Shown: positions 9,031 to 20,561, counted from the first letter of the stretch. The stretch is 64,000 bases of DNA from Pseudomonas sp. LS44 (GCF_024730785.1 NZ_CP102830.1:2852001-2916000), one strand, 5' to 3'. Numbers and translations are program-made. Notes: generated from the sequence alone by a model not told the origin.

Positions 9031-9966
9031 ATGAACGTGCTCAGCTCACTCGCCGACTTGCCCCGCCAACTGCGTCAGCCACATGTGCGCGATCTTGCCT
9101 GGGTACTGATCGCCCCGCCGCTGCTCAACGGCAGCCCCTGGCCGCAACGGCACCCGCTCAGCGCCAGCCCCTGGATGCACTCGCCCAACCTGCTGGAAAA
9201 CTGGCTGCGCCAGTTGGAACTCGATAGCCGACCCCTGGAAGATTGGCTCAGCCAGCACTCGATCCGCCGCCTCGGGTTGTATTACGAACGTCTCTGGCAG
9301 TTTGCCCTGGCGGCCGCACCTGGCGTCGAGCTGCTCGCCACCAACTTGCCGATCCGCCAGCTCGGTGGCCATACGCTTGGCGAACTCGATCTGCTGTTGC
9401 GCGATGACCAAGGCGTGCATCACCTGGAACTGGCAATCAAACTGTACCTAGGCCCGCAAGACGCCGACGGTAGCGATCCGGCCCGCTGGCTGGGCCCCGG
9501 CAGCCATGACCGGCTGGATCTCAAACTCAACCACCTCAATTATCATCAGCTGCCACTGTCCTCGCATCCGCTGGCGCTGGAAGCGCTGGCCGGCCTCGCC
9601 CTGACCGACATCCAGGCCGAGCTGTGGATGGCCGGCTATCTGTTCTATCCCTGGCCTGCCACCTGCCAAGCTCCCCGCGGCGCGCATGCCCAGCATCAGC
9701 GCGGACGCTGGTTGCACCGCCGTTCCTGGCCAGCCTTCCTGGCAGAAACCAGCGGCGCCTGGCAGCCATTGCCGCGGCCAACCTGGCTGGCCCCTGCTCA
9801 GATGAAGGCAGAGGACTTGTGGGATGCCGCGCACTTCGACAGCTGGTTGCAGGCACTGGATGAACAAGCGCCGGCACAGCTGCTGGTGCGTTTCGAGGAG
9901 CATGCGACAGACGACTGGCAGGAAGCCGAACGGGTATTTCTGGTTAGCGATCAGTGGCCGCGCTAA
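9031..9966 (+). CDS. DUF1853 family protein
   Basis: 311 residues from the ATG at 9031 (MNVLSSLADLPRQ). The frame is open for 82 codons further upstream, but that part overlaps nadK and lacks family character. Motifs I associate with DUF1853 are present: LGLYYERLWQFAL at about 90-102, ELDLLL and HHLELAIKLYLG at about 118-142. The ELDLLL...LELAIK pattern recalls a PD-(D/E)XK nuclease core, which would suit a nucleic-acid role, but this is inference. The gene is divergent from nadK, and its TAA stop touches the first MITE-like element. Confidence 0.85.
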   Translation: MNVLSSLADLPRQLRQPHVRDLAWVLIAPPLLNGSPWPQRHPLSASPWMHSPNLLENWLRQLELDSRPLEDWLSQHSIRRLGLYYERLWQFALAAAPGVELLATNLPIRQLGGHTLGELDLLLRDDQGVHHLELAIKLYLGPQDADGSDPARWLGPGSHDRLDLKLNHLNYHQLPLSSHPLALEALAGLALTDIQAELWMAGYLFYPWPATCQAPRGAHAQHQRGRWLHRRSWPAFLAETSGAWQPLPRPTWLAPAQMKAEDLWDAAHFDSWLQALDEQAPAQLLVRFEEHATDDWQEAERVFLVSDQWPR

Positions 9967-10167
9967 GAGCCTGCTTACGATCTGCTGCGCGTCGGCCAAA
10001 CTGCGTTGAAAACGGCTTCGAAATGCTCATTTACAGTTCGTAAACTCCGCTTCCTCAGCCGTTTGACTCGCTACGCTCGCCCTGCGGGCCAGCCTTTGGC
10101 TGTTACTCCACTTCGCTGCGTTGCGCCTTGTTTGGCTCTAGCTCGCGAGATCGTAAACAGGCGCTAA
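9964..10167. repeat. MITE-like intergenic element, copy 1
   Basis: About 200 bases bounded by inverted ends: GCCTGCTTACGATCT at the left and AGATCGTAAACAGGC at the right. The interior (GCGTCGGCCAAACTGCGTTG, then TGCTCATTTACAGTTCGTAA and CTCCGCTTCCTCAGCCGT) recurs at 15473-15634. There is no coding capacity. It fills the gap between two convergent genes and includes the DUF1853 stop codon. Confidence 0.8.
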
Positions 10168-10174
10168 GCGCTGT

Positions 10175-11143
10175 TCACAGCCCCAGCGAGGCGCGCCGGC
10201 CCTGCAAGCCGCCGGTGTGCACGAATATCAGCCGCGTGCCGCGCGGGAAATAACCCGCCTCCACCCGTGTTCGCAGCGCCAGCAGCGCCTTGGCGGTATA
10301 CACCGGCTCCATCGGCAAGCCGCACGCCTGCTCGGTGTCGTGGATAAAACCGCGCAACGGCGCATCGACTTTGCCGAAGCCACCCCGGCTGGCGTCGATC
10401 AGCTGATAACCACCATTCTCATGGCCGGCTTGTGCCAGCAGATCGCGCACCTGTTCAGCCACGCCATGATTGCCAGGCACGGCCATCGCGCCATGCACGG
10501 TATGCCCAGCCTCCTCTGCCAGCACCAGGCCGGCCATGGTCGTCCCAGTCCCAGCGGCCAGCCACCAACCGTGATAGTCCGCCCAGCCCAGCGAAGCCAA
10601 TTGCTCGCGCACCATTTGCACCAGCGGCGCACAACCGCGCGCGCCAGCCAGTCCGCCGCCACCTTCAGCAACCGGCAACAGCTCGGGATAGCGCTCGCGC
10701 CAGGACAGCCAGAAATCCGCACGATGGCGGTCGCGATAGCCGCCATAGCCCAGCCAATGCAATTGCATGCCAAAGGCTTGCAGGTCGGCGATGGTCGGCG
10801 TGTCTTGCGGTTCGCCACGCAGTAGACCAACACTGGCGAAGCCGAAGCGCTTGCCGGCAGCAGCCAGCGCGTGGAGATGATTGGAGTGCGGACCGCCCAG
10901 GCTGATCAGACCTCGCAGGCCCTGTGTGGCGGCTTGATGCAGATAGGGTGCAAGCTTGAACCACTTGTTCCCGGAGATTAGCGGGTCGATCAAGTCGAGG
11001 CGCAACACTGCGACTTCGATCCCGCCGCGTACCAGCCAATCAAGCTGCAGAGCGTGAAGCGGTGCTTGCGGGGACCAGTGGGGAACGACCAGCGCCAACT
11101 TAACCGACTGTGCGCAAGCGGCTGTTGACTTTGTGGCCGGCAC
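10175..11143 (-). CDS. PLP-dependent enzyme, ACC deaminase / D-cysteine desulfhydrase family
   Basis: 322 residues from a GTG at 11143. The fold-type II PLP lysine lies in SGNKWFKL, followed by the SLGGPHSNHLHALAAAG segment that binds cofactor and substrate, and a glycine-rich AAGTGTTMAG phosphate loop. These fit the ACC deaminase/D-cysteine desulfhydrase family; substrate cannot be assigned, and true ACC deaminase is less likely than a desulfhydrase-like role. The GTG start overlaps the upstream gene by 44 bases and gives an unusual N-terminal extension. A TTG at 11098, one base after the upstream stop, would give the more usual length. Confidence 0.85.
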   Translation of the reverse strand: MPATKSTAACAQSVKLALVVPHWSPQAPLHALQLDWLVRGGIEVAVLRLDLIDPLISGNKWFKLAPYLHQAATQGLRGLISLGGPHSNHLHALAAAGKRFGFASVGLLRGEPQDTPTIADLQAFGMQLHWLGYGGYRDRHRADFWLSWRERYPELLPVAEGGGGLAGARGCAPLVQMVREQLASLGWADYHGWWLAAGTGTTMAGLVLAEEAGHTVHGAMAVPGNHGVAEQVRDLLAQAGHENGGYQLIDASRGGFGKVDAPLRGFIHDTEQACGLPMEPVYTAKALLALRTRVEAGYFPRGTRLIFVHTGGLQGRRASLGL

Positions 11144-12470
11144 AGCAGTTGGAGTCGCCGGTAACGAAGCGACTCGGCGCGTCGATCCGCTCGATCGACA
11201 TCCCGCAGCGCTCGCCGCTGGGCAATGTCCCTCCGCAGTTGGGCTGCTGATAATGGGCCAGCCATTGGCTGTACTGCGTTTCGGAAACGAAACACTTGGC
11301 TGCCGCGTAGGCCAGCGGGTTGTCTTGGTAGCGAGCGATGTCTTGCAACGGAATAGTCAGATGCCCGGCGCCCGGGTGATAGACCACGAACACCATGCCC
11401 AGCTTGGCCAGGCGCTCAAGAATCTGATCACCGCCCTGGCTGGCGAACTCATCGCGCTCGCGGCGTAGCCGGCCGACTTCCAGCTGCAGCTGGTTATCCA
11501 TCTCGTTGCGGTAGGCCAGTTCCACATCGCGAATGGCAACTTGCTCTTTATATCCGGCGACCGCGGCGGCGATGCGCGCCTGCAGTTCCGCATCGAACTG
11601 GCCACGCAAGATATCCGCCTCGGCTTGGCTGTGGCGCTCCAGCGCCCGCAGCTGCTGACTCATTTCCTGGCGACCGCTCTGGAAGGTTTCCGCTTGTGCG
11701 CTCAGCTGGATTTTAAGGTTGGCATTGAGTTCGGCTTGCTGCTGCAGCGCCTGTTGCAATGCCTGGATTTCAGCCAGCTGCAGGCTACCTTGCTCGTCAC
11801 TGGCCAAGCGGAACTTGGCCAGTTCTTCGTTGTGTTGCTGGGCCAGGGTGCTGAGCCGTAGGCGTTGCTGCTTGATCAGCTGGGCGGTTTTCAGGCGGTG
11901 TTCCTGATCAAGTTTTGCGGCCACCTTGACGGCGTCGTCCTTGGCCGGATTCGGTGCGAACCATTTGTCTTCCTGCACCACCTGCAAACGTTCGGCGGCG
12001 ACGGTCTGGGGGGCACTTTCGTCCTCGACCAGCAGGCCGAGCTGGTTACGCTTGACCGCATCGCGCAGCAGCACCAGATCGTTCTGCCCCGGCGTCAGGT
12101 TCGGATCCCACAGATGCATCTGGTGCCAGGACACCGGGCACTGGCTGCGGCAGGCCAGGCGGATCGGCCCGGCGCCCATGTCCGGGCCACGCCCGGAACG
12201 CTCCGCCAGATGTCGCAGGGGAATATTCCAGCCGCGGTCCGGACCGCCCTTCTCGTCGAAATCCAGATAAAAGAACACCGCGGCGCGGATCATCAGACGC
12301 GGGTTGATCAGCACATACACAGCGCGCATTTGCTGATCGGCGAACTCAGGCATGTTGACGATGCCATCGAGTAGCGCTTCGAACTCGGGGAAGAGCATTT
12401 CCTTGCAGACACCATGCTCACTGATGAACAGCACGGCCTCAACCATCTTTGGTTTGTTCTGCATGCTCAT
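11100..12470 (-). CDS. Uncharacterised coiled-coil protein
   Basis: 456 residues beginning MSMQNKPKMVEAVLFISEHG, with AAGGGGAAAG six bases before the ATG. Three parts are visible. The N-terminal globular region (about 1-150) includes PRLMIRAAVFFYLDFDEKGG and a CRSQCPVSWHQMHLWDP segment. A long Gln/Glu/Leu-rich coiled coil runs from about 175 to 350. The C-terminal domain has spaced cysteines (NCGG, RCGM, NCCAGH), possibly metal binding. I recall orthologues in Pseudomonas carrying a chromosome-partitioning label, but no Walker A motif is present, so a ParA call is not supported. Function unknown. It overlaps or abuts the PLP enzyme gene downstream. Confidence 0.75.
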   Translation of the reverse strand: MSMQNKPKMVEAVLFISEHGVCKEMLFPEFEALLDGIVNMPEFADQQMRAVYVLINPRLMIRAAVFFYLDFDEKGGPDRGWNIPLRHLAERSGRGPDMGAGPIRLACRSQCPVSWHQMHLWDPNLTPGQNDLVLLRDAVKRNQLGLLVEDESAPQTVAAERLQVVQEDKWFAPNPAKDDAVKVAAKLDQEHRLKTAQLIKQQRLRLSTLAQQHNEELAKFRLASDEQGSLQLAEIQALQQALQQQAELNANLKIQLSAQAETFQSGRQEMSQQLRALERHSQAEADILRGQFDAELQARIAAAVAGYKEQVAIRDVELAYRNEMDNQLQLEVGRLRRERDEFASQGGDQILERLAKLGMVFVVYHPGAGHLTIPLQDIARYQDNPLAYAAAKCFVSETQYSQWLAHYQQPNCGGTLPSGERCGMSIERIDAPSRFVTGDSNCCAGHKVNSRLRTVG

Positions 12471-12676
12471 TGCTTTCCCCTTGGACCTGACGATGCCGTT
12501 CGCTCACACAGACGCGCGCGACCAAGTGAATAACCCCGTTGGATAGAGTGTTATTCCGAGTTGAGCTAAGTCTAGGGGAAAAGGTGTCGCAGGCAATGTG
12601 ACTGGGTTGGCAGTCGCCCGCCGTGGCGCTCAGGCGAGCTCCGGCGGGTCGAAACTGTGGAAGACTCGACAGCCGA

Positions 12677-13102
12677 TCAGGCCTTGCCGAGATACGGCGC
12701 CAGGCGGCGGCCCATCTCCTCGCCGAGCGCCTGCAAGCCACTCAAAGGACGAATCATCACTTCGAACTCGACGATCTTGCCGGTTTCGTCGAAACGAATC
12801 ATGTCGATGCCCTTGAGTTCACGGTCAGCCACCCTGGCGCTGAACTCCAGCACCAGGTTGAGACCATCGCTAGTCGCAAATTCACGGTGGTAGGTAAAGT
12901 CCTCGAAGACCTTGACGACCGTATTAAGGATCAGCGCCACAGTAGGGGCACCGACGTAAGGCTTGAACGCGACCGGCGAGCGGAACACCGCTTGGGCGTC
13001 GAGCAATTCGGGCAGCGCCCGTAGATCTTTACTGGCGACCATTTCGTGCCACTTGCTCATGGCTTGCGCCACGGCCGGATTCAATGCGAGTGCTGCGGTC
13101 AT
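12677..13102 (-). CDS. NTF2-like (SnoaL-type) family protein
   Basis: 141 residues with the alpha+beta cone layout of small NTF2-like proteins: helical N-terminus (MSKWHEMVASKDLRALPELL), then ARVADRELKGIDMIRFDETG and KIVEFEVMIRP, the usual final strands. Such proteins act as isomerases, hydrolases or ligand binders; no active site can be assigned. It lies downstream of fadH in the same direction, separated by an inverted-repeat element, so an accessory role in fatty acid metabolism is possible but unproven. Confidence 0.8.
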   Translation of the reverse strand: MTAALALNPAVAQAMSKWHEMVASKDLRALPELLDAQAVFRSPVAFKPYVGAPTVALILNTVVKVFEDFTYHREFATSDGLNLVLEFSARVADRELKGIDMIRFDETGKIVEFEVMIRPLSGLQALGEEMGRRLAPYLGKA

Positions 13103-13120
13103 GTTCGACTCCTATTTTTT

Positions 13121-13262
13121 TAGCAGGCCGTTGAAAACGTAGCGAGCGAAGGCTAGACAAGGCGAAATCAGGCGAAAAAGCGCAGTTTACAAGTGGTAAA
13201 TGAGCATTTTGAGCCTGATTTCAACGCGGTATAGCCGAGCGCAGTAGTTTTTCAACGACCTG

Positions 13263-13265
<3 letters not shown>
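13121..13265. repeat. Inverted-repeat intergenic element
   Basis: The ends are near-perfect inverted copies: TAGCAGGCCGTTGAAAA at the left and TTTTCAACGACCTGTTA at the right. The interior includes AAATGAGCATTTTGAGC and shares short words (TGAGCATTT, GTTGAAAA) with the two MITE-like elements nearby. The right end contributes the TAA stop of fadH. No coding content. Confidence 0.7.
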
Positions 13266-15634
<2,369 letters not shown>

Positions 15635-15659
15635 CCGTGACCTCGACGATGCCCGCCTC

Positions 15660-16790
15660 ATGCCCAAACTGCTCACTTCACTGACTCTGACTGTACTGCT
15701 CGCGTTGCTCGGCAGCTACGCCGTGTGGACCGAAATGCGCCCGGCCAGCCGCTACCTGTCCGACCTGCGTAGCGAGGTCGCCGTCAACCTGGGCGAGCCC
15801 GGCGAGCGCGGCAATTTGCTCGGCATTCAGCCCGAGCTATACGCCAGCGATTACCAGAGCCCCGCGCAGCTGCGCCTGAAGCTCGCCGCCTACCTCGCCA
15901 AGGCGCACAGCGCAGGGCTGCTCAACGCCAAAACGGTGGTGGTGCTGCCTGAACACATCGGCACCTGGCTGGTTGCCAGCGGCGAAAAAGACCGGATCTA
16001 CCAAGCGCAAACGGTCAGCGAGGCGATGACCTGGATGGGCCTGAGCAATCCCCTGCGCCTTGGACTCGCCTGGTTTGCCGCCAAGGGTGAGGATCGCCTG
16101 GCCGATGCGTTGTTGCGCATGAAGGCCAAGCGCATGGCCAAGGACTACCAGGACTTGTTCGGCGGCCTGGCCAAGGAGTTCGGCGTGACCCTGGTGGCCG
16201 GCTCGATTGTGCTGCCCGAGCCGGCGGTGCAGAACGGTGTGCTGCGGGTCGGCAAAGGCGCGCTGTACAACGTCAGCCTGGTATTCGGTGCCGATGGCGC
16301 GCCGCTCGGCCAGCCGCAGCGCAAGGTCTTTCCGATTCGTGACGAGCAGAGCTTCACGGCCGCCGCGCCAGTGTCCGCACTGCACGTCGTGGACACCCCG
16401 GCCGGGCGCCTCGGCGTATTGATCTGCGCCGACAGCTGGTACCCGGCCGGCTATGCCGAACTGTCCCGACAAGGCGCGCAACTGCTGGCGGTGCCGGCCT
16501 TCCTTACCGGCAACGGCAATTGGAGCAAACCCTGGGGCGGCTATAACGGCGCGCCGACACCGGCGGATGTGCAGCTGCAACCCGGCGACTTGAGCGAAGG
16601 CGAAGCCTGGCAGCGTCTAGCCCTGGCTGGACGCTTGCCGGCCAGCGGCGCGCAGGCAGGCATCACGGTGTTCATGCGCGGCCAGTTGTGGGACATGGGC
16701 AGCGATGGCCAGAGCCTGGTCGCCACGGCGCAGCAGCACCAGATGGCCGGCGACGGGCCTGGCGCGCGCCTGATCAATCTCTGGTTGTAA
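15660..16790 (+). CDS. Carbon-nitrogen hydrolase (nitrilase superfamily), membrane-anchored
   Basis: 376 residues. An N-terminal hydrophobic helix (about 5-22) suggests membrane anchoring with the catalytic domain outside the cytoplasm. The catalytic triad is Glu98 in LPEH, Lys222 in QRKVFP and Cys256 in ICADSW. The substrate is not known; this is not the apolipoprotein N-acyltransferase Lnt, which has many more membrane helices. The stop is three bases before the AraC regulator gene, so the two probably form one transcript, and the regulator may control the hydrolase. Confidence 0.85.
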   Translation: MPKLLTSLTLTVLLALLGSYAVWTEMRPASRYLSDLRSEVAVNLGEPGERGNLLGIQPELYASDYQSPAQLRLKLAAYLAKAHSAGLLNAKTVVVLPEHIGTWLVASGEKDRIYQAQTVSEAMTWMGLSNPLRLGLAWFAAKGEDRLADALLRMKAKRMAKDYQDLFGGLAKEFGVTLVAGSIVLPEPAVQNGVLRVGKGALYNVSLVFGADGAPLGQPQRKVFPIRDEQSFTAAAPVSALHVVDTPAGRLGVLICADSWYPAGYAELSRQGAQLLAVPAFLTGNGNWSKPWGGYNGAPTPADVQLQPGDLSEGEAWQRLALAGRLPASGAQAGITVFMRGQLWDMGSDGQSLVATAQQHQMAGDGPGARLINLWL

Positions 16791-16793
16791 GCC

Positions 16794-17831
16794 ATGAAAC
16801 CTGGCCGCGTGCGTCTGGGTGATCTGACTGTCGGCTTCGTCGACAGCCTGGCCGATGCCGTGCGTAGCCATGCCCAGGACCCACTGCCGCTACTCGACCA
16901 ATACGGCCTGGACATCGCCCGCCTGGCCGAGCCGCGCGCACGTTTGTCCATTCCGCGCTACATGCGCCTGGGGCATGCGGCGATTCAGCTGACCGGCGAC
17001 CCGGCGCTGGGCTTACGCATGGGCCAGGTTGGCGGTTTGAACCGCATCGGCCTGACCGGCGTAACTGCTGCGCAAGCGCCAACGGTGCGCGAAGCCGCGC
17101 GCACCCTGATCCGCTTCGAACCGTTGTATGCGCAAAATTACCGTGGCCACTCGAGCCTGATCGAAGATGCCGGCGGCGCCTGGCTGCGCTTCTATTCGAT
17201 CAGCCCGTACAACGGCTACAACCGTTTCGTGGTCGACAGCGTCTTGGCCAGCTGGGCCTGCCAGCTCAGCCAACTGTGCGGCGGACAGTTGAGCGTCGAA
17301 CGGGTGATGATCGAGTTTCCACCGCCCAGTTACGCCGAGCGCTACACCGAGCTGTTCGGTTGCCCGGTGGAATTCACCGCGACCGACAACCAGCTCCGCC
17401 TCAACCAGGCCAACCTTGCCTTGCGCAACCCGACGCACTGCCCGAGCACCTGGCGGCACTTGTTGGAAATTTGCGAACGTGAACTGGAGCAACTGACGCG
17501 AACCCGCAGCCTGCGCGAGCGCATCGTGCATCTGCTCGGCCCGCTGCTGCTCGGTCGCGAGCCGGACCTCGAGGAAGTCGCTGCGCGCCTGCAAATGCCG
17601 GTCTGGACGCTGCGCCGCAAACTGGCCGAGGAAGGCACGCAGTTTCGCGCGATCCTCAATGACACCCGCCGGGACTTGGCGATGGCCTATATCCGCGATA
17701 CCGAGCTGACCTTCGGCGAGATCGCCTACCTGCTCGGCTTCGCCTCGGCGGAAGCCTTTCAGCGCGCCTTCAAACGCTGGAGCGGCAACACTCCGGGAGA
17801 ATTCCGGCGCGCCCAGCGCCAGGCCGGCTGA
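16794..17831 (+). CDS. AraC family transcriptional regulator
   Basis: 345 residues. The N-terminal two thirds resemble the Arabinose_bd-like ligand domain of regulators such as OruR (GDPALGLRMGQ and REAARTLIRFEPLYAQNYRG). The C-terminal 90 residues are an AraC-type double HTH: PDLEEVAARLQMPVWTLRRK, then LTFGEIAYLLGFASAEAFQ and FKRWSGNTPGEFR. It starts three bases after the nitrilase stop. The inducer and targets are unknown; control of its own operon is the simplest guess. Confidence 0.9.
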   Translation: MKPGRVRLGDLTVGFVDSLADAVRSHAQDPLPLLDQYGLDIARLAEPRARLSIPRYMRLGHAAIQLTGDPALGLRMGQVGGLNRIGLTGVTAAQAPTVREAARTLIRFEPLYAQNYRGHSSLIEDAGGAWLRFYSISPYNGYNRFVVDSVLASWACQLSQLCGGQLSVERVMIEFPPPSYAERYTELFGCPVEFTATDNQLRLNQANLALRNPTHCPSTWRHLLEICERELEQLTRTRSLRERIVHLLGPLLLGREPDLEEVAARLQMPVWTLRRKLAEEGTQFRAILNDTRRDLAMAYIRDTELTFGEIAYLLGFASAEAFQRAFKRWSGNTPGEFRRAQRQAG

Positions 17832-17918
17832 TCACATTTCCGTGGCGTCTTCAGCCGGTTCGGCGGGGTCCTGTTCACCGGCGTGGTAGTCGAGCAATTC
17901 TTCTTGGTATTCGTCCAT
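17832..17918 (-). CDS. Possible 28-residue small protein
   Basis: A short frame beginning MDEYQEELLDYH and ending DATEM, very acidic. The start has a good ribosome site (GGAG seven bases before ATG). Its stop codon directly abuts the convergent AraC gene. The open frame continues upstream for 35 more codons with no suitable start context. Supported only by the ribosome site and its compact acidic composition; function unknown. Confidence 0.45.
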   Translation of the reverse strand: MDEYQEELLDYHAGEQDPAEPAEDATEM

Positions 17919-18071
17919 CTTGGTTCTCCAGCCAGCAAATTCATTAAAACAATGACCATAAAAGCAATGACCATGCCCGACAGGGTAAAGATCCGAGATG
18001 AACGAAAAATTAATCCATAACAATCAATGCTGATCGGCCCACAAGGCCGACGCTGCGACTCCATCGCGCAC

Positions 18072-18101
18072 AAAAAAGGGCAGCCCGAGGGCTGCCCTTT
18101 T
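18072..18101. terminator. Bidirectional terminator between AraC/small ORF and actP
   Basis: Stem AAAAGGGCAGCC / GGCTGCCCTTTT with a four-base loop (CGAG). It lies 30 bases after the actP stop on the minus strand, with A and T runs on either side. Confidence 0.9.
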
Positions 18102-18130
18102 CTACTTGCTCAGTTGCTGAGCGATACGCC

Positions 18131-19789
18131 TTAGTGCGCGACTGCGCCAGTGGCGCCCAAGCCGGTTTGCGAGCGGATGAACTGCGAGAAGAAGCGTGAA
18201 CGCTCTTCGCTAGCAGCCTTGGAGGTGTCGGTGATCGAGAAGAACCAGATGCCGACGAAGGCCACGGCAATCGAGAACAGCGCCGGGTACTCATACGGGA
18301 AGATGGCTTTCTCGTGGCCGAGGATCTGCACCCAGATGGTTGGGCCAAGGATCATCAGCGCCACGGCGGTGATCAGGCCGAGCCAACCGCCGATCATCGC
18401 CCCGCGGGTGGTGAGCTTCTTCCAGTACATGGAGAGGATCAGCACCGGGAAGTTGCAGCTTGCTGCAATGGAGAAGGCCAGGCCGACCATGAAGGCGATG
18501 TTCTGCTTCTCGAACAGGATGCCCAGACCGATGGCCAGCACACCGAGCACCACGGTGGTGATTTTCGAGACGCGCAGCTCATCTTTTTCGTTGGCGTTGC
18601 CTTCCTTGATCACGCTGGCGTACAGGTCGTGCGACACCGCCGAGGCGCCAGACAAGGTCAAGCCGGCAACCACGGCGAGAATGGTGGCGAACGCCACGGC
18701 CGAGATGAAGCCGAGGAACAGACTGCCGCCCACTGCATCGGCCAGGTGCACCGCCGCCATGTTGTTGCCGCCCAGCAGGGCGCCAGCAGCATCCTTGAAC
18801 GCCGGGTTGGTGCTGACCAACAGGATCGCGCCGAAGCCGATGATGAAGGTCAGGATATAGAAGTAGCCGATGAAGCCAGTCGCCCAGAACACGCTCTTAC
18901 GCGCTTCCTTGGCATCGCTGACGGTGAAGAAGCGCATCAGGATATGCGGCAGGCCGGCGGTACCGAACATCAGTGCCAAGCCCAGCGACATCGCCGAAAT
19001 TGGATCTTTCACCAAGCCGCCAGGGCTCATGATCGCTTCGCCTTTCGGATGCACCTTGATGGCTTCGCTGAACAGCGTGGCGATATCGAAGTTGACGTAC
19101 TTGAGCACCATGATCGCCATGAAGGAGGCGCCGGAGAGCAGCAGCACGGCTTTGATGATCTGCACCCAGGTGGTCGCCAGCATGCCGCCAAACAGCACGT
19201 ACATGACCATCAGGATGCCCACCAGCACTACCGCCACGTGATAGTCGAGGCCGAACAGCAGCTCGATCAGCTTGCCGGCACCCACCATCTGCGCGATCAG
19301 GTAGAAGGCCACCACGACCAGCGAACCGCTGGCGGACAACACGCGGATCTGCTTCTGGCCGAGACGATAGGACGCCACGTCGGCAAAGGTGTATTTGCCC
19401 AGGTTGCGCAGCCGTTCGGCGATCAGGAACAGAATGATCGGCCAGCCGACCAGGAAGCCGATCGAGTAGATCAGACCGTCATAGCCGGAGGCGAACACCA
19501 GGGCGGAAATCCCCAGGAAGGACGCCGCCGACATGTAGTCACCGGCGATCGCCAGACCGTTCTGGAAGCCGGTGATGCTACCGCCCGCGGTGTAGAAGTC
19601 GGAGGCCGACTTGCTGCGCTTGGACGCCCAGTAGGTGATGTACAGGGTGAAGCCGACGAAAGCGACGAACATGACGATGGCCGAGACGTTGAGCGGCTGA
19701 CGCTGCACCTCGCCTTCGATTGCGCCGGCGGCCCACAGAGCCGGGGCGATGACCATCAGCCCGAGGGCGGTGAGAATGCGCGCGATCAT
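18131..19789 (-). CDS. actP: Cation/acetate symporter (sodium:solute symporter family)
   Basis: 552 residues starting [13 protein letters not shown], with a signal-like first helix ending LWAAGA as in E. coli ActP. About 13 membrane helices follow. Characteristic segments include [32 protein letters not shown] and [15 protein letters not shown]. It imports acetate and related short monocarboxylates. The start overlaps the DUF485 stop by four bases (ATGA). In this genus acetate uptake genes are commonly under the MxtR/ErdR (CrbS/CrbR) two-component system; a repeat array upstream may be the relevant operator. Confidence 0.95.
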   Translation of the reverse strand: MIARILTALGLMVIAPALWAAGAIEGEVQRQPLNVSAIVMFVAFVGFTLYITYWASKRSKSASDFYTAGGSITGFQNGLAIAGDYMSAASFLGISALVFASGYDGLIYSIGFLVGWPIILFLIAERLRNLGKYTFADVASYRLGQKQIRVLSASGSLVVVAFYLIAQMVGAGKLIELLFGLDYHVAVVLVGILMVMYVLFGGMLATTWVQIIKAVLLLSGASFMAIMVLKYVNFDIATLFSEAIKVHPKGEAIMSPGGLVKDPISAMSLGLALMFGTAGLPHILMRFFTVSDAKEARKSVFWATGFIGYFYILTFIIGFGAILLVSTNPAFKDAAGALLGGNNMAAVHLADAVGGSLFLGFISAVAFATILAVVAGLTLSGASAVSHDLYASVIKEGNANEKDELRVSKITTVVLGVLAIGLGILFEKQNIAFMVGLAFSIAASCNFPVLILSMYWKKLTTRGAMIGGWLGLITAVALMILGPTIWVQILGHEKAIFPYEYPALFSIAVAFVGIWFFSITDTSKAASEERSRFFSQFIRSQTGLGATGAVAH

Positions 19790-20097
19790 TGGTGCGCCTC
19801 CTTGAGAATGGCCTTGTTCATCTCGTCGAACTCGCCGTTGGCGCGGCGCACGTAGATGCCGGTGAGCACAAACGCGGAGAGAATCAAGCCGACTCCGATG
19901 GGGATACCCCACGTGGTCGGTGAGTCGTCGCTGATACGGGCGCCCAGTACCTGCGGAGCGAAAGCAATGAGAAAGATGAAGGCCACATACAGGGCCAACA
20001 TGATGGCTGAGAGTATCCAAGCGAATCGCTCGCGCTTGGCTACCATCTCGTGGAATCGCGGATTTTGATCGATCCGCTTATAAAGGCTGTCGTTCAT
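19786..20097 (-). CDS. yjcH: DUF485 family membrane protein (YjcH type)
   Basis: 103 residues, with [19 protein letters not shown] at the start followed by two membrane helices separated by a short loop. This is the small partner gene that precedes actP in many proteobacteria. GGAGG lies about eleven bases before the ATG. The four-base overlap with actP implies coupled translation. Its role is thought to be auxiliary to the permease, but the mechanism is not established. Confidence 0.92.
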   Translation of the reverse strand: MNDSLYKRIDQNPRFHEMVAKRERFAWILSAIMLALYVAFIFLIAFAPQVLGARISDDSPTTWGIPIGVGLILSAFVLTGIYVRRANGEFDEMNKAILKEAHQ

Positions 20098-20165
20098 ATT
20101 GTTGTTGTCCTCCGCAGCACGGGTTGCTGGTGAGTCAACTTTAAGTGGCTGGGGGCTGCACGACA

Positions 20166-20215
20166 GACGACCTTAGTCTTACTCGCGACCTTAGTCGTAG
20201 CAGCCGCCTTAGCCA
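20166..20215. promoter_or_regulatory. Three 18-bp phased direct repeats upstream of yjcH-actP
   Basis: CCTTAG occurs at 20171, 20189 and 20207, exactly 18 bases apart. Each is embedded in a longer similar unit (GACGACCTTAGTCTTA, CGCGACCTTAGTCGTA, AGCCGCCTTAGCCATA). The array is about 70-120 bases upstream of yjcH and more than 120 upstream of the divergent DUF2061 gene. Three equally phased copies suggest cooperative regulator binding on one DNA region. The regulator is unknown; the acetate-responsive ErdR/CrbR is a candidate by context. Confidence 0.55.
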
Positions 20216-20336
20216 TACTTTCTCTATCAGATTAGTCTTCGCTATAGAAGCAATGCATAACAGCGATTTCCGCATCCGGTCGCCAGCGCCTACTGTCACT
20301 CCAACGGCGAATAATTCTCAATCTGGAGCGGCGATC

Positions 20337-20561
20337 ATGATCAAGACCATCACCTTCACCCTGATGCACTTCTGCATTGCCTTCAGCGTGACCTACGCGC
20401 TGACCGGCAGCATCGCGGTTGGCGGGCTGGTGGCCACGATCGAGCCACTGTGCAATTCGGTCGGTTTCTACTTCCACGAGAAGTTCTGGAAACGCCTGGA
20501 GAAGCAGTCGGCGTCGCAGTCGGAGATTCCCAAACATGCCTGGCTGCATCATCACGCCTGA
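20337..20561 (+). CDS. DUF2061 family small membrane protein
   Basis: 74 residues from the ATG at 20337, with GGAG eight bases upstream. The sequence MIKTITFTLMHFCIAFSV, then GGLVATIEPLCNSVGFYFHE and KFWKRLE, is typical of DUF2061 (two membrane segments, a conserved E-P pair and an aromatic-His motif). The longer open frame upstream has no matching ribosome site. Function unknown. Confidence 0.85.
   Translation: MIKTITFTLMHFCIAFSVTYALTGSIAVGGLVATIEPLCNSVGFYFHEKFWKRLEKQSASQSEIPKHAWLHHHA

Noticed and set aside
11100..12470. ParA chromosome-partitioning ATPase
   Set aside because: No Walker A or other ATPase motif; the protein is mainly coiled coil.
18314..19855. A 513-codon plus-strand frame opposite actP
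   Set aside because: Composition dominated by His, Gln, Asp and Gly, typical of the complement of a membrane-protein gene.
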